A stretch of 64,000 nucleotides of DNA from Herbaspirillum sp. AP02 (GCF_015767275.1 NZ_JADWMY010000009.1:186001-250000); one strand, 5' to 3'; counted from the first letter of the stretch, positions 26,652 to 36,253 are shown. Notes: generated from the letters alone by a model not told the origin. Program-made: numbers and translations.

Positions 26652-26978
26652 ATGAAAATACTCTCCCGATTGATCGCGGCCATCCTGTTCGTGTTCTTCT
26701 TTTTCTTTGCCCTGCGCAACACTCAGGAAGTGACCATGCACTTCTTCCTCGGTTATGAGCGCAGCGACCCGCTGGTACTGGTCTTGCTGGCCTTCTTCGT
26801 GATCGGCGCGGTACTGGGCGTGCTGGCCATGGCGCCGCTGGTCTTGCGCCATCGTCGCGAAGCCTCGCGCTACAAGAAGACCCTGGCCCAGATCCAGAAG
26901 GCCCAGGAGGACCTGGTCCAGGCACAGGCCCAGCCGCCACAGCCCGACAGCGTGATCACCGCGCAGCACATCCTCTAA
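26652..26978 (+). CDS. lapA: LapA-domain inner-membrane protein
   Basis: A 108-residue protein with two N-terminal membrane helices (residues about 5-20 and 37-62) joined by the conserved RNTQEVTMHFF loop, then a cytosolic coiled-coil tail (LAQIQKAQEDLVQAQ). It matches the LapA/DUF1049 family, which partners LapB in controlling lipopolysaccharide synthesis through LpxC stability. GAAAGGA lies upstream of ATG. lapB follows after 16 bases. Confidence 0.9.
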   Translation: MKILSRLIAAILFVFFFFFALRNTQEVTMHFFLGYERSDPLVLVLLAFFVIGAVLGVLAMAPLVLRHRREASRYKKTLAQIQKAQEDLVQAQAQPPQPDSVITAQHIL

Positions 26979-26994
26979 TTGCCCCTCTCTCTTT

Positions 26995-28170
26995 ATGGAA
27001 TTTGAATTTTGGTGGTTGCTCGGCATTCCGGTCTTCTTCGGACTCGGATGGATTGCCGCGCGGGTCGATATCAACCAGTTACTGTCCGAATCGCGCGCCC
27101 TGCCACGGGGCTATTTCAAGGGTCTCAATTTCCTGCTCAACGAGCAACCCGACAAGGCCATCGACGCCTTCATCGAAATCGTCAAGCTGGACCCGGAAAC
27201 CGTGGAGCTGCACTTTGCCCTGGGCAACCTGTTCCGCCGCCGGGGCGAGACCGAGCGCGCCATCCGCGTGCACCAGAACCTGCTGGCGCGCCCGGACCTG
27301 CCGGCCGAGCATCATGGGCATGCCCTGTATGAACTGGGTCAGGATTATCTGAAGGCCGGTCTGCTGGACCGCGCCGAGGAAACCTTCAACAAGCTCATCG
27401 ACACCCCTTACAGCGCCCAGGCTGGCCGCGCCCTGCTGGAAATCTACCAGCGCGAGAAGGAATGGACCCGTGCCATTGCTGCGGCCGAGATATTGCAGGC
27501 CACCGGCGCCGGTGGCCGGCAGCGTGAGATCGCCCAGTTCTATTGCGAACTGGCCGCTGACGAATTGGTACGCACCAATACCGATGCCGCCGTGTCCTTG
27601 CTGGAGCAGGCCCTGGCTGCGGACCGCAAGAGCGTGCGTGCCACCATGCTCATGGGGGATGCGCTGCGCGCCCGGGGTGATATCGAGGGGGCGCTGGAAA
27701 CCTGGCGCCGCGTGGAGCACCAGAGCGTGCCACACACCGCACTGGTGGCGCAGCGCCTGATGGACGGCTATATCGCCGTGGGCCGCCCGCAGGAAGGGAT
27801 CAATCTGCTGCGCGCCTACCTGGCCGAAGCACCATCGATCGACCTGCTGGAAGTGGTCTTCAAGGCTGTGCTCGACGCCGATGGCATCGAGGCCGCCAAC
27901 GTCCTGGTCAGTGACGAGCTGCGTCGTACGCCCACTCTGCTGGGCCTGGACAAGTTCCTGGAGGCCCGCATGATGAGTGCACCCCAGACAGTGCGCCCCG
28001 AGCTGGCGGTGGTCAAGACCCTGGTGCATGGCTACACCCAGAAGCTGGCGCGCTACCAGTGCAGCCATTGTGGCTTCAAGGCACGCCAGTTCTATTGGCA
28101 ATGCCCGGGCTGCAGCCAGTGGGAGACCTACCCGCCGCGCCGCACCGAAGAACTGAATGTGATGAATTAA
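26995..28170 (+). CDS. lapB: Lipopolysaccharide assembly protein B
   Basis: A 391-residue TPR protein (formerly YciM) anchored by one N-terminal helix (WWLLGIPVFFGLGWIAARVDI). Residues about 35-330 form TPR-like repeats, starting RGYFKGLNFLLNEQPDKAIDAFIE. The C-terminal rubredoxin-like zinc knuckle has Cys356, Cys359, Cys370 and Cys373 (CSHCGF, CPGC). It recruits FtsH to degrade LpxC and so balances LPS and phospholipid production. It follows lapA and precedes ugd and rfaE1, two further envelope-sugar genes. Confidence 0.95.
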   Translation: MEFEFWWLLGIPVFFGLGWIAARVDINQLLSESRALPRGYFKGLNFLLNEQPDKAIDAFIEIVKLDPETVELHFALGNLFRRRGETERAIRVHQNLLARPDLPAEHHGHALYELGQDYLKAGLLDRAEETFNKLIDTPYSAQAGRALLEIYQREKEWTRAIAAAEILQATGAGGRQREIAQFYCELAADELVRTNTDAAVSLLEQALAADRKSVRATMLMGDALRARGDIEGALETWRRVEHQSVPHTALVAQRLMDGYIAVGRPQEGINLLRAYLAEAPSIDLLEVVFKAVLDADGIEAANVLVSDELRRTPTLLGLDKFLEARMMSAPQTVRPELAVVKTLVHGYTQKLARYQCSHCGFKARQFYWQCPGCSQWETYPPRRTEELNVMN

Positions 28171-28219
28171 ACGTGATGAATTAGGGCCGCATGGCCGTAC
28201 TTGAAACTCTGGATCTACC

Positions 28220-29596
28220 ATGAAAATCACCATCATCGGCACCGGCTACGTTGGCCTGGTGACCGGCGCCTGCCTGGCCGAACTCGGCAACGACGTGTTC
28301 TGTCTGGACCTTGACCAGCGTAAGGTCGACATCCTCAACAACGGCGGCATCCCCATCCACGAACCTGGCCTGGAAGAAGTGGTGGCGCGCAACCGCGCTG
28401 CCGGCCGACTGCAGTTTTCGACCGATGTGGCTGCCAGTGTGGCGCATGGTGATATCCAGTTCATTGCCGTGGGCACCCCTCCTGACGAAGACGGCTCGGC
28501 CGACCTGCAATACGTCCTGGCGGCGGCCCGCAACATCGGCCTTCACATGGAAGGCTTCAAGGTGGTGGTCGACAAGTCCACCGTGCCCGTGGGGACTGCC
28601 GACCGCGTCAAGGCCGCCATTGCCGGGGAACTGGCGCAGCGCGGCAAGACCGACGCGAGCTTCTCGGTGGTGTCCAATCCCGAGTTCCTCAAGGAAGGTG
28701 CGGCGGTGGAGGATTTCATGCGCCCCGACCGCATCGTGATCGGTCACGACCAGAGCACTGATGGTTTGCGTGCGCAGAAGCTGATGAAGAAGCTTTACGC
28801 CCCCTTCAACCGCAACCACGAGCGCACCTACTGGATGGATGTGCGCTCGGCCGAGTTCACCAAGTACGCCGCCAACGCCATGCTGGCCACGCGCATTTCC
28901 TTCATGAACGAGCTGGCCAACCTGGCTGATCGGGTGGGGGCCGACATCGAGTCCGTGCGCCATGGCATCGGTTCCGATCCGCGTATCGGTCACAGCTTCC
29001 TGTACGCCGGATGCGGCTATGGCGGCTCCTGCTTCCCCAAGGATGTGCAGGCGCTGGAACGCACCGCCCGCGACTACGATCAGGAGTTGCTGATCCTGCA
29101 GGCGGTCGAGCGTGTCAATGATCTCCAGAAGCACGTCCTGGGCAAGAAGATCGTCACCCGCTTCGGCGAGGACCTGGCGGGCAAGCACTTCGCGATCTGG
29201 GGCCTGGCGTTCAAGCCCAATACCGACGACATGCGCGAAGCCTCTTCGCGCGTACTGATCGGTGAGCTGGTGCGGCGCGGTGCCAGCGTGGCCGTCTACG
29301 ATCCGGTGGCCATGAAGGAAGCCGGCCGCGTGCTGGAACTGGACTTCGCCGACGATACGCAGTTGCTGCAGAAGGTTCGCTTCGCCGCGTCGCCCAACGA
29401 CACCTTGCAAGGCGCCGACGCCCTGGCCATCGTCACCGAGTGGAAAGCCTTCCGCAGCCCTGATTTCGAGCGCGTCAAGGTCGCACTGAAGACCCCGGTC
29501 ATCTTCGATGGCCGCAATCTGTTCGATCCGCAGCTCATGGCTGACAGTGGCATCGAATACTACGGCATCGGTCGCACTCTCCAAGCGCGAGGATAA
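28220..29596 (+). CDS. ugd: UDP-glucose 6-dehydrogenase
   Basis: Oxidises UDP-glucose twice with NAD to UDP-glucuronate, used for exopolysaccharide, capsule and aminoarabinose. The length is 458 residues. The N-terminal Rossmann motif [21 protein letters not shown], the central [21 protein letters not shown] and the catalytic cysteine in [14 protein letters not shown] (about residue 270) are intact. The C-terminal domain has [18 protein letters not shown] 49-base gap follows lapB, and rfaE1 begins 4 bases after its stop, so it is co-transcribed. Confidence 0.96.
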   Translation: MKITIIGTGYVGLVTGACLAELGNDVFCLDLDQRKVDILNNGGIPIHEPGLEEVVARNRAAGRLQFSTDVAASVAHGDIQFIAVGTPPDEDGSADLQYVLAAARNIGLHMEGFKVVVDKSTVPVGTADRVKAAIAGELAQRGKTDASFSVVSNPEFLKEGAAVEDFMRPDRIVIGHDQSTDGLRAQKLMKKLYAPFNRNHERTYWMDVRSAEFTKYAANAMLATRISFMNELANLADRVGADIESVRHGIGSDPRIGHSFLYAGCGYGGSCFPKDVQALERTARDYDQELLILQAVERVNDLQKHVLGKKIVTRFGEDLAGKHFAIWGLAFKPNTDDMREASSRVLIGELVRRGASVAVYDPVAMKEAGRVLELDFADDTQLLQKVRFAASPNDTLQGADALAIVTEWKAFRSPDFERVKVALKTPVIFDGRNLFDPQLMADSGIEYYGIGRTLQARG

Positions 29597-29600
29597 TAAC

Positions 29601-30536
29601 GTGGACAAGGATCTCTCTTCCGCCTGGGATTGCGCCCGCATCCTCATCGTGGGTGATGTCATGCTGGACCGCTACTGGTTCGGCGAAGTCAATCGCATTT
29701 CGCCCGAGGCACCGGTTCCCGTGGTGCGCGTGGAACGCCGCGAGGAGCGCCTCGGCGGCGCCGCCAACGTGGCGCGCAATACTGCCAGCCTGGGAGCCAA
29801 GACGGCACTGCTGGGCGTCACCGGCGACGACGAGCCGGCACGCGTGATGGAGAGCATGCTGCGCGAGATGGGCATCGATAGCCATCTGAACCGCGACGCC
29901 AGCATCGCCACCATCGTCAAGCTGCGCGTGATCGGCCGCCAGCAGCAGCTGGTGCGCATCGACTTCGAAGAAGCGCCCACCGACACCGTGCTGCGCGACA
30001 AGCTGACCCAGTTCAATTCGCTGGTGGCCGATTACGACGTCATCGTCTTCTCCGACTACGCCAAAGGCGGGCTGGTCAATGTCGCCGAGATGATCGCCGC
30101 CGCCAGGAAGCTGGGCAAGCGCATCCTGGTTGACCCCAAGGGTGACGACTTCACACGCTACGCCGGTGCCTCCATCCTCACGCCCAACAAGTCGGAAATG
30201 GTGCGCATCGTCGGCCAGTGGAAGAACGAGGAAGACCTCACCGCGCGTGCCCAGAAGCTGCGTACCGAACTGGGCCTGGAGGCCTTGCTGCTGACCCGTT
30301 CGGAAGAGGGCATGAGCCTGTATCGCGACGGCGAAGTCACTCACTTCCCCACCATGGCGCGTGAAGTGTTCGACGTCTCCGGCGCAGGCGATACCGTCAT
30401 CGGCACCCTGGCCGTGATGCTGGGCGCCGGCGCTACGCTGGTCGACGCCGTCACCATGGCCAATCGTGCCGGCGGCATCGTGGTCGGCAAGCTCGGTACG
30501 GCCACGGTCACTCGCGAGGAATTGCTGGCAGGGTGA
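29601..30536 (+). CDS. rfaE1: D-glycero-beta-D-manno-heptose-7-phosphate kinase
   Basis: A PfkB/ribokinase-fold kinase of 311 residues that makes heptose-1,7-bisphosphate for the LPS inner core. It has ILIVGDVMLDRYWFGEVNRISPEAPVPVV at the N-terminus, the GGAANVARNTASLG motif and the catalytic DVSGAGDTVIGTLAV motif near residue 255. It corresponds to the kinase half of E. coli HldE; the adenylyltransferase half is a separate gene elsewhere. The start is GTG at 29601 with GAGG upstream. hldD, which often follows in Burkholderia, is not found here. Confidence 0.94.
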   Translation: MDKDLSSAWDCARILIVGDVMLDRYWFGEVNRISPEAPVPVVRVERREERLGGAANVARNTASLGAKTALLGVTGDDEPARVMESMLREMGIDSHLNRDASIATIVKLRVIGRQQQLVRIDFEEAPTDTVLRDKLTQFNSLVADYDVIVFSDYAKGGLVNVAEMIAAARKLGKRILVDPKGDDFTRYAGASILTPNKSEMVRIVGQWKNEEDLTARAQKLRTELGLEALLLTRSEEGMSLYRDGEVTHFPTMAREVFDVSGAGDTVIGTLAVMLGAGATLVDAVTMANRAGGIVVGKLGTATVTREELLAG

Positions 30537-30597
30537 TTTGAGAGCGGTTTTCTAGCTGGATTACTGTCAACAGGCGGCTGTGACTTTCGTTGAGCAT

Positions 30598-30636
30598 GGG
30601 CAGCGCGTTTCCGGATGCGCTGCCCTTTGTTTTTTT
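30598..30636 (+). terminator. Rho-independent terminator after rfaE1
   Basis: Nine-base stem GGGCAGCGC/GCGCTGCCC (30598-30606 and 30617-30625), followed by a T-rich tract to 30636. It separates rfaE1 from the ComEA-like gene. Confidence 0.92.
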
Positions 30637-30666
30637 ACTCAATCCAGAAAGTCGAAAGGACGCATC

Positions 30667-31062
30667 ATGTTGAAGAAAACCCTGTTGTTCATGCTTAGCT
30701 TCTTCGTCGCCACCGGTCTCGCCCTGGCCGAGGTGGATGTCAACAAGGCCGACCAGGCTGCACTCGATGGCGTGCGCGGAATCGGTCCCTCGATGTCCAG
30801 GCGCATCCTGGATGAACGCCAGAAAGGCGGCAGCTTCAAGGATTGGAGCGACCTGCAGGCACGCGTCAAGGGCATCAAGGATAAGGCAGCCGCCAAGCTT
30901 TCCGCCAACGGCCTGACGGTGAATGGCCAGGCCAAGGCCGGAGCATCCGGCGAGGCTGCGGCGGCCAAGTCCGGAAAAACGGCCAAATCCCCGCACGCTG
31001 AGAACAAGGGCAAGGGGGCCGCGGACAAGATGGCCGATGAGCCGACGGCGCCCAGGAAATGA
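30667..31062 (+). CDS. ComEA-like helix-hairpin-helix protein
   Basis: A 131-residue exported DNA-binding protein. The signal peptide covers residues about 1-21 (ending in ALAEV). A ComEA-type domain follows, with VDVNKADQAALDGVRGIGPSMSRRILDERQKGGSF and DLQARVKGI, two helix-hairpin-helix motifs. The C-terminal 45 residues are a low-complexity Ala/Lys/Gly tail that ComEA homologues usually lack. It could bind incoming DNA in the periplasm, but no competence genes are adjacent. ATG at 30667 has AAAGGA upstream. Confidence 0.85.
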   Translation: MLKKTLLFMLSFFVATGLALAEVDVNKADQAALDGVRGIGPSMSRRILDERQKGGSFKDWSDLQARVKGIKDKAAAKLSANGLTVNGQAKAGASGEAAAAKSGKTAKSPHAENKGKGAADKMADEPTAPRK

Positions 31063-31213
31063 CGGGCCGTCGTTGCTGATCTCCGGAAAGCCTTCACAGA
31101 AAGGGTAGCCGCAGGCTTGGCAACCGCATCGTCGATGCTGGTTGTTGCCTGACAGTGGGTCGGAATAGGGGAGACCTGCTGTTTTAAGTCGAACATTGGA
31201 AAAGCCGGCTCGG

Positions 31214-31231
31214 GCAGCATCGCTGCTTTTT
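31214..31231 (+). terminator. Weak terminator after the ComEA-like gene
   Basis: Short stem GCAGC-ATC-GCTGC followed by TTTTT (31227-31231), 150 bases after the stop codon. The five-base stem makes this uncertain. Confidence 0.35.
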
Positions 31232-31329
31232 GCGTACAACTAATTCTTGTTTCTCGAAAAATTTGGGGTTAAAGTGAGCCGCAGCCTGCCGTTAACCTGG
31301 GCAACCACGTCTATCTGCGTTGATGAATC

Positions 31330-32301
31330 ATGATAATTGCCGAGCAACCCGTCAATGAAGCTGCCCGCATCGACGCCCTGCATTCGCTGCGCATCCTCGA
31401 TACGCCCAGAGAAGAACGCTTCGATCGCCTGACCCGCCTGGCGCGGCGCCTGTTCGATGTGCCGATGGCGGTGGTGACACTGGTCGACGTACATCGGCAG
31501 TGGTTCAAGTCCTGTGTCGGCCTGGGTGATGCGACCGAGACTTCGCGTGATGTTTCCTTCTGCGCCCATGCCATCTTGCGTGAAGAACTGACCATCGTTC
31601 CCGATGCCAGGCTCGATCCGCGTTTTGCCGGCAATCCGCAGGTCACCGGAGAGCCCTTCATCCGGTTCTATGCAGGTTGCCCTATCAAGAGCGAAAGCGG
31701 CTTCACTCTCGGTACCTTGTGCCTGGTCGACACCGTCCCCCGTAGCTTCGATGGCGATGAGCAATCCCTGCTCAAGGACCTGGCTGCCATGGTTGAACAG
31801 GAACTGGCCGCAGTGAAGCTTGCCACCATCGACGACCTCACCGGGGTATCGAACCGGCGCGGCTTCGAGGCGCTGGCCCGCCACGCCCTGGCATCGGCGC
31901 GACGCATCGGCCATGCCGCCTGCATGCTCAACTTCGACCTGAATCATTTCAAGCAGATCAATGACCGCTTCGGGCATGCTGAAGGCGATCAGGCCCTGAT
32001 CGATTTCGCCGGCCTGCTGATGACCAGCCTGCGTGAATCCGATGTGATCGGGCGCCTGGGGGGGGACGAGTTCGCGGTCTTCCTGACCAATACCACCCTG
32101 GCCGACTCCGATGTCGTCCTGCAGCATCTGGAGCAGACGGTGCAAGCTTTCAATCTGACCCGGCAGCGCCAGTACCGGCTGGACTACTGTGTTGGTGCGG
32201 TCCAGTACGTTCCATCGCAGCATCCAGACCTGGCGGATCTGCTACGCGACGCCGATGCCGCCATGTACGGGCGCAAGAAGGCGCGCCGTAGCACGGACTG
32301 A
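31330..32301 (+). CDS. GAF-GGDEF diguanylate cyclase
   Basis: A 323-residue soluble protein predicted to make cyclic di-GMP. The N-terminal GAF domain covers about residues 25-155 (RLARRLFDVPMAVVTLVDVHRQWF, then GTLCLVDT). The GGDEF domain covers about 165-320, with the intact catalytic motif RLGGDEFAVF. An RxxD inhibition site (RESD) lies exactly five residues before GGDEF, so product inhibition is expected. No membrane segment is seen; the GAF domain is the likely sensor. It is a single gene between ComEA-like and dnaX. Confidence 0.9.
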   Translation: MIIAEQPVNEAARIDALHSLRILDTPREERFDRLTRLARRLFDVPMAVVTLVDVHRQWFKSCVGLGDATETSRDVSFCAHAILREELTIVPDARLDPRFAGNPQVTGEPFIRFYAGCPIKSESGFTLGTLCLVDTVPRSFDGDEQSLLKDLAAMVEQELAAVKLATIDDLTGVSNRRGFEALARHALASARRIGHAACMLNFDLNHFKQINDRFGHAEGDQALIDFAGLLMTSLRESDVIGRLGGDEFAVFLTNTTLADSDVVLQHLEQTVQAFNLTRQRQYRLDYCVGAVQYVPSQHPDLADLLRDADAAMYGRKKARRSTD

Positions 32302-32410
32302 TCGGACATCGGGGGCGCCGGCGACACCGGGGCATGCAGGCAAAGGCGATACCGGCGGCGAAATAGCTTAAAATGCCCCCCTGAGCCAAAAAGCCGACTG
32401 CAGCCACCTC

Positions 32411-34555
32411 ATGTCCTATCAAGTTCTCGCCCGTAAATATCGTCCCCGCAGCTTCGACACCCTGGTAGGCCAGGAACACGTCGTGCGCGCGCTGACGCAC
32501 GCGCTGGAACAGCAGCGGTTGCACCACGCCTACCTGTTCACCGGGACCCGGGGCGTGGGCAAGACCACGCTCTCGCGCATCCTGGCCAAGTCGCTCAACT
32601 GCGTCGGCCCGGATGGCAACGGCGGCATCACCGCGACCCCCTGTGGCGTATGCGAAGCCTGCGTGGCCATCGATGCCGGCCGTTTCGTCGACTACATCGA
32701 GATGGACGCCGCCTCCAACCGTGGTGTGGACGAGATGGCGCAGTTGCTCGAGCAGGCCATCTATGCACCGTCGAACGCCCGCTTCAAGGTCTACATGATC
32801 GACGAAGTGCACATGCTCACCAATCACGCCTTCAACGCCATGCTGAAGACGCTGGAAGAGCCGCCCGAGCACATCAAGTTCATCCTGGCCACCACCGACC
32901 CGCAAAAGATTCCCGTGACCGTGCTGTCGCGCTGCTTGCAGTTCAACCTGAAGCAGATGCCGCCCGGCCACATCATCGGCCACCTCGACAACATCCTCAA
33001 CCAGGAAGGCATAGCGTTCGATCCACCCGCGTTGCGCCTGCTGGCGCAGGGTGCCTCCGGCTCCATGCGCGATGCGTTGTCACTGACCGACCAAGCCATT
33101 GCCTATGCCGCCGGCAAGGTGACCCTGGAAGCCGTGCAAGGCATGCTGGGCGCGCTTGACCAGTCCTACCTGATCCGCGTCCTTGATGCCCTGGCGGCAC
33201 AGGATGGCGCAGCGCTGCTGGGCGTGGCTGACGACATGGCCAGCCGCAGCCTGTCCTACAATGCCGCGCTGCAAGACCTGGGTACGCTGCTGCACCAGAT
33301 CGCCCTGGCGCAGGCGGTACCGGCCGCCCTGGCCGAGGACCTGCCCAATCGCGAAGATATCCTGCGCCTGTCGGCACAGTTCAGTGCCGAACATGTGCAG
33401 CTGTTCTACCAGATCGCCGTACACGGCCGCAATGAACTGGGCCTGGCTCCGGACGAATACGCCGGTTTCAGCATGACGCTCTTGCGCATGCTGGCTTTCC
33501 GCCCGGTCAGTGCCAATGCCGGTGGCCCGGTACCGCCCGCCGCCGCCCCGGCTGCAGCCCGTCCGGCTACACCGCGCCAGGCAGCGCCGCTGATGGCGCC
33601 GCAGGCGGCCGTGACGAGCGCCCCGGTCCCCCGCACACAGGCACCGGCGACAGCGACACCGCCTGCGCCAGCGGCGTCGAGCCCAGCAGCACCGGCCGTA
33701 GCCCGGCCCGCGCCTGCACCGGCCGTGTCCCCTGCCGCAGTGCCCGCGGCCGCCGTGCCGGCAACCCCAGCCTCTGCCCGCGAGGCCGCGCTGATGGCGG
33801 CGCGCGTCGGCAAGAGCGGCAAGGCGCCTGCTGCCCGACCCGCACCGGCGGCGATCCCTGCAGAGACCGCTGCGCCGCTGGCGCCCTCTGCTCCTGCTCC
33901 CGCTGCCCGCGCCGCGGCACCAGCGCCGTCGGATATGCCGGACATGCCCGAGCCACCGCCCTACGATTCCATCCCGCCATGGGAAGAGGATGTCCGTGCC
34001 GACACGATGCCACCGGCTGGCTTCCCAGCGGAAAAAAAAACTGAATCCCTTGCCGCACCGGTTGCCCTACCGGTAGCTTCGGCAGCACCAGCTGCGCCAG
34101 CAGCCCCGCAGCGCCCGGCCGCGACTCCCGCGCAACAGCAGGAAACCGCGCGCATCGCCACCGAGCTGGGCTGGGATGGCCATTGGCCGAGCCTGGCTGC
34201 CAGCCTGGCCCTACGCGGCGTGGCCCATCAGATGGCTTTCCAGAGTGAATTGGTGCGCTGTGAAGCGCTCAATGGCGGCAATGTCTGCTTCCACCTGCGC
34301 ATCCCGCTCGATACACTGCGTTCCTCCGGCAGCGTGGAAAAGCTGGTGGCGGCTCTGGCAGAGCGCTTCGGCAAGGAGATCCGCGTGGAAACCGAGCTTG
34401 GCGCCGTCGCCGACACCGCCAATGCGGTGGCCGAAGCCGAGCGCGCTGCGCGCCAGCGCCAGGCCGAACAGAAGATGACCAGTGACCCCTTCGTGATGAC
34501 CATGATGCGCGAATTTGGCGCCACCATCGTGCCGGGGTCGATCCAGGCGTTGTGA
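32411..34555 (+). CDS. dnaX: DNA polymerase III subunits tau/gamma
   Basis: The clamp-loader ATPase that also links the polymerase cores. The tau form is 714 residues. The AAA+ domain has Walker A GTRGVGKTTLSRILAKSLNC (about residue 40), the zinc-binding cysteines, Walker B MIDEVHML and the sensor SRCLQF. Domain III runs to about residue 370. A long Ala/Pro linker (about 370-575) precedes the C-terminal polymerase-binding domain V (ARIATELGWDGHWPSLAASLAL onward). At 34032-34040 a run of nine A lies in the linker. A shift to the -1 frame gives AAC TGA at once, so a 544-residue gamma-type product lacking domain V is predicted. ybaB and recR follow, as in most bacteria. Confidence 0.96.
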   Translation: MSYQVLARKYRPRSFDTLVGQEHVVRALTHALEQQRLHHAYLFTGTRGVGKTTLSRILAKSLNCVGPDGNGGITATPCGVCEACVAIDAGRFVDYIEMDAASNRGVDEMAQLLEQAIYAPSNARFKVYMIDEVHMLTNHAFNAMLKTLEEPPEHIKFILATTDPQKIPVTVLSRCLQFNLKQMPPGHIIGHLDNILNQEGIAFDPPALRLLAQGASGSMRDALSLTDQAIAYAAGKVTLEAVQGMLGALDQSYLIRVLDALAAQDGAALLGVADDMASRSLSYNAALQDLGTLLHQIALAQAVPAALAEDLPNREDILRLSAQFSAEHVQLFYQIAVHGRNELGLAPDEYAGFSMTLLRMLAFRPVSANAGGPVPPAAAPAAARPATPRQAAPLMAPQAAVTSAPVPRTQAPATATPPAPAASSPAAPAVARPAPAPAVSPAAVPAAAVPATPASAREAALMAARVGKSGKAPAARPAPAAIPAETAAPLAPSAPAPAARAAAPAPSDMPDMPEPPPYDSIPPWEEDVRADTMPPAGFPAEKKTESLAAPVALPVASAAPAAPAAPQRPAATPAQQQETARIATELGWDGHWPSLAASLALRGVAHQMAFQSELVRCEALNGGNVCFHLRIPLDTLRSSGSVEKLVAALAERFGKEIRVETELGAVADTANAVAEAERAARQRQAEQKMTSDPFVMTMMREFGATIVPGSIQAL
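34032..34044 (+). promoter_or_regulatory. Predicted slippery site (A9) for a dnaX gamma product
   Basis: Nine A follow GCG G; the heptamer A AAA AAA is in the phase needed for -1 slippage (33-39). In the -1 frame the next codons are AAC and TGA (34042-34044). A weak hairpin, ACCGG with CCGGT, lies at 34057-34074. Confidence 0.6.
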
Positions 34556-34633
34556 AGCAGAAACGGAAGGGGCGACCGGATTGCCGGCCCCTTCCGCAAA
34601 CACGATAGAATCCCGTGAATTGAAACAAGGAGC

Positions 34634-34966
34634 ATGAGCATGATGAAAGGTCAACTGGCAGGTCTGATGAAGCAAGCACAGGCCATGCAGGACAACATGA
34701 AGAAGGCCCAGGAACAACTGGCCAACATCGAAGTGGAAGGCCAGTCCGGCGCCGGTCTGGTGAAGGTCGTGATGACCTGCAAGAACGACGTCAAGCGCGT
34801 CGCCATCGATCCGTCGCTGCTGGCTGACGACAAGGACATGCTGGAAGACCTGGTCGCCGCCGCCTTCAACGATGCCGTGCGCAAGGCTGAAGCCACCGCC
34901 CAGGAAAAGATGTCCGGTGTCACCGCCGGCATGCCGATGCCCCCGGGCTTCAAGATGCCGTTCTGA
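34634..34966 (+). CDS. YbaB/EbfC nucleoid-associated protein
   Basis: A 110-residue (108 if ATG 34640 is used) DNA-binding dimer of the YbaB/EbfC family. It starts [34 protein letters not shown] and has the conserved [23 protein letters not shown] strand. The dnaX-ybaB-recR order is highly conserved. AAGGAG lies just before the start. The -10-like TAGAAT at 34606-34611 suggests it may also have its own promoter. Confidence 0.94.
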   Translation: MSMMKGQLAGLMKQAQAMQDNMKKAQEQLANIEVEGQSGAGLVKVVMTCKNDVKRVAIDPSLLADDKDMLEDLVAAAFNDAVRKAEATAQEKMSGVTAGMPMPPGFKMPF

Positions 34967-35069
34967 GGTCGGTGCGGCTCGTGCATGCATGCCGGGCCGC
35001 CATGATCGCTGCGGTAATGCAAGACATCCATGATGTTGACGGAATGCACGATTGTTTAGGGGATGCACC

Positions 35070-35372
35070 ATGTTCATCGTCTCGATCACGTACACCAAGC
35101 CGGCAGGCGACATCGACTCCCTGCTGACCGCGCACAAGAAATTCCTCAACCAGCAATATGCCGACGGCGTGTTCCTGATGTCGGGCCGCAAGGTCCCGCG
35201 CACCGGCGGCATCATCATTGCCGACTGCGCCGATCGTGCCGAGATCGAAGCCATCATGGAATCCGATCCCTTCTTCATCGGGGGTGTGGCCGAATACGAG
35301 ATCATCGAATTCGTCCCCTCGATGACCGCCGAGGCGCTGGAAGCCTTCCGCTATTCCGTAGACCGCAATTGA
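35070..35372 (+). CDS. YciI-family protein between ybaB and recR
   Basis: A 100-residue YCII-family protein, related to the one at 6533-6841 (shared HKxxL, RTGGxxxA and ESDPF/AQDPF regions). The putative His-Asp pair is His in AHKKFL and Asp in ESDPFF. Its stop codon overlaps the recR TTG start (TTGA), so recR translation probably depends on it. This insertion into the ybaB-recR pair is uncommon in better-known genomes; the function is unknown. Confidence 0.88.
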   Translation: MFIVSITYTKPAGDIDSLLTAHKKFLNQQYADGVFLMSGRKVPRTGGIIIADCADRAEIEAIMESDPFFIGGVAEYEIIEFVPSMTAEALEAFRYSVDRN

Positions 35373-35965
35373 AAACGCCCTCCAGTCTCACCGTCCTCAC
35401 CGAATCGCTGCGCCGGCTTCCCGGCATCGGGCCCAAGACCGCGCAGCGCATGGCCTATCACCTGCTGCAGCATGATCGCGACGCTGCTGCCGAGCTCAGC
35501 AAATCGCTGGCGCAGGCGCTCGATACCATCCGTCATTGCGCGCTGTGCAACACCTTCACCGAGCAGGTCATCTGCGAGACCTGCCAGGACAGCCAGCGCG
35601 ACCATACCCAGCTCTGCGTGGTGGAGTCTCCCTCCGACCAGGTCATGATCGAGCAGACGCTGACCTTCAAGGGCCTGTATTTCGTCCTCATGGGGCGCCT
35701 CTCGCCGCTGGACGGCATCGGCCCGCGTGACATCCATCTCGAAAAGCTGATCACCCGCGCCACCGATGGCGTGGTCAGCGAAGTGGTGCTGGCCACCAAC
35801 TTCACCAACGAAGGCGAAGCCACCGCCCACTACATCAGCGAAACCCTCAAGGCCCGTGGCCTCAAGGTCAGCCGCCTGGCGCGCGGCGTACCGGTCGGCG
35901 GCGAGCTGGAATACGTGGATGCAGGCACCATCGCCCGCGCCATGCTGGACCGCCGGACGACGTGA
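35369..35965 (+). CDS. recR: Recombination protein RecR
   Basis: A 198-residue recombination mediator of the RecFOR pathway that loads RecA at gaps. The helix-hairpin-helix [20 protein letters not shown] is at the N-terminus. The C4 zinc finger [16 protein letters not shown] lies about residues 54-69. The Toprim domain follows ([15 protein letters not shown]), and the C-terminal [19 protein letters not shown] is characteristic. The start is TTG at 35369, overlapping the yciI stop; the next downstream ATG would remove the first helix. Confidence 0.95.
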   Translation: MKTPSSLTVLTESLRRLPGIGPKTAQRMAYHLLQHDRDAAAELSKSLAQALDTIRHCALCNTFTEQVICETCQDSQRDHTQLCVVESPSDQVMIEQTLTFKGLYFVLMGRLSPLDGIGPRDIHLEKLITRATDGVVSEVVLATNFTNEGEATAHYISETLKARGLKVSRLARGVPVGGELEYVDAGTIARAMLDRRTT

Positions 35966-36253
35966 GGCCGGCATCGTTTTCAGATGAAAAACTTGCAGGC
36001 ATGGCGCCGGCGATGAAGGTCAAAATGCGCGACATTCAGTCCATGCTGCAATAGAATGACGACTGCCAGCCGGCCGGTACCCCCGGAGGCTGCCGCAGGC
36101 GACCGCGCAGCAATCCTGCGCGCCGGACTGCACACCAACCCACGCATTTCAGGACACTGGCCACTACCCGACAAGAGCCAGGTCCGGCATCACGATCAGG
36201 AGGAGATCACCGGATCGGCCGCTTCGCAGCGCCAGCCTTCCGGTGCAAGCACG

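Noticed and set aside
32302-32410. Possible 4.5S/SRP RNA before dnaX, where it occurs in some genomes
   Set aside because: The conserved loop sequence of SRP RNA is not present.
34032-34040. A9 run as a sequencing error or disabling frameshift
   Set aside because: The reading frame continues intact through domain V to the normal end of DnaX, so the run as given is in frame.
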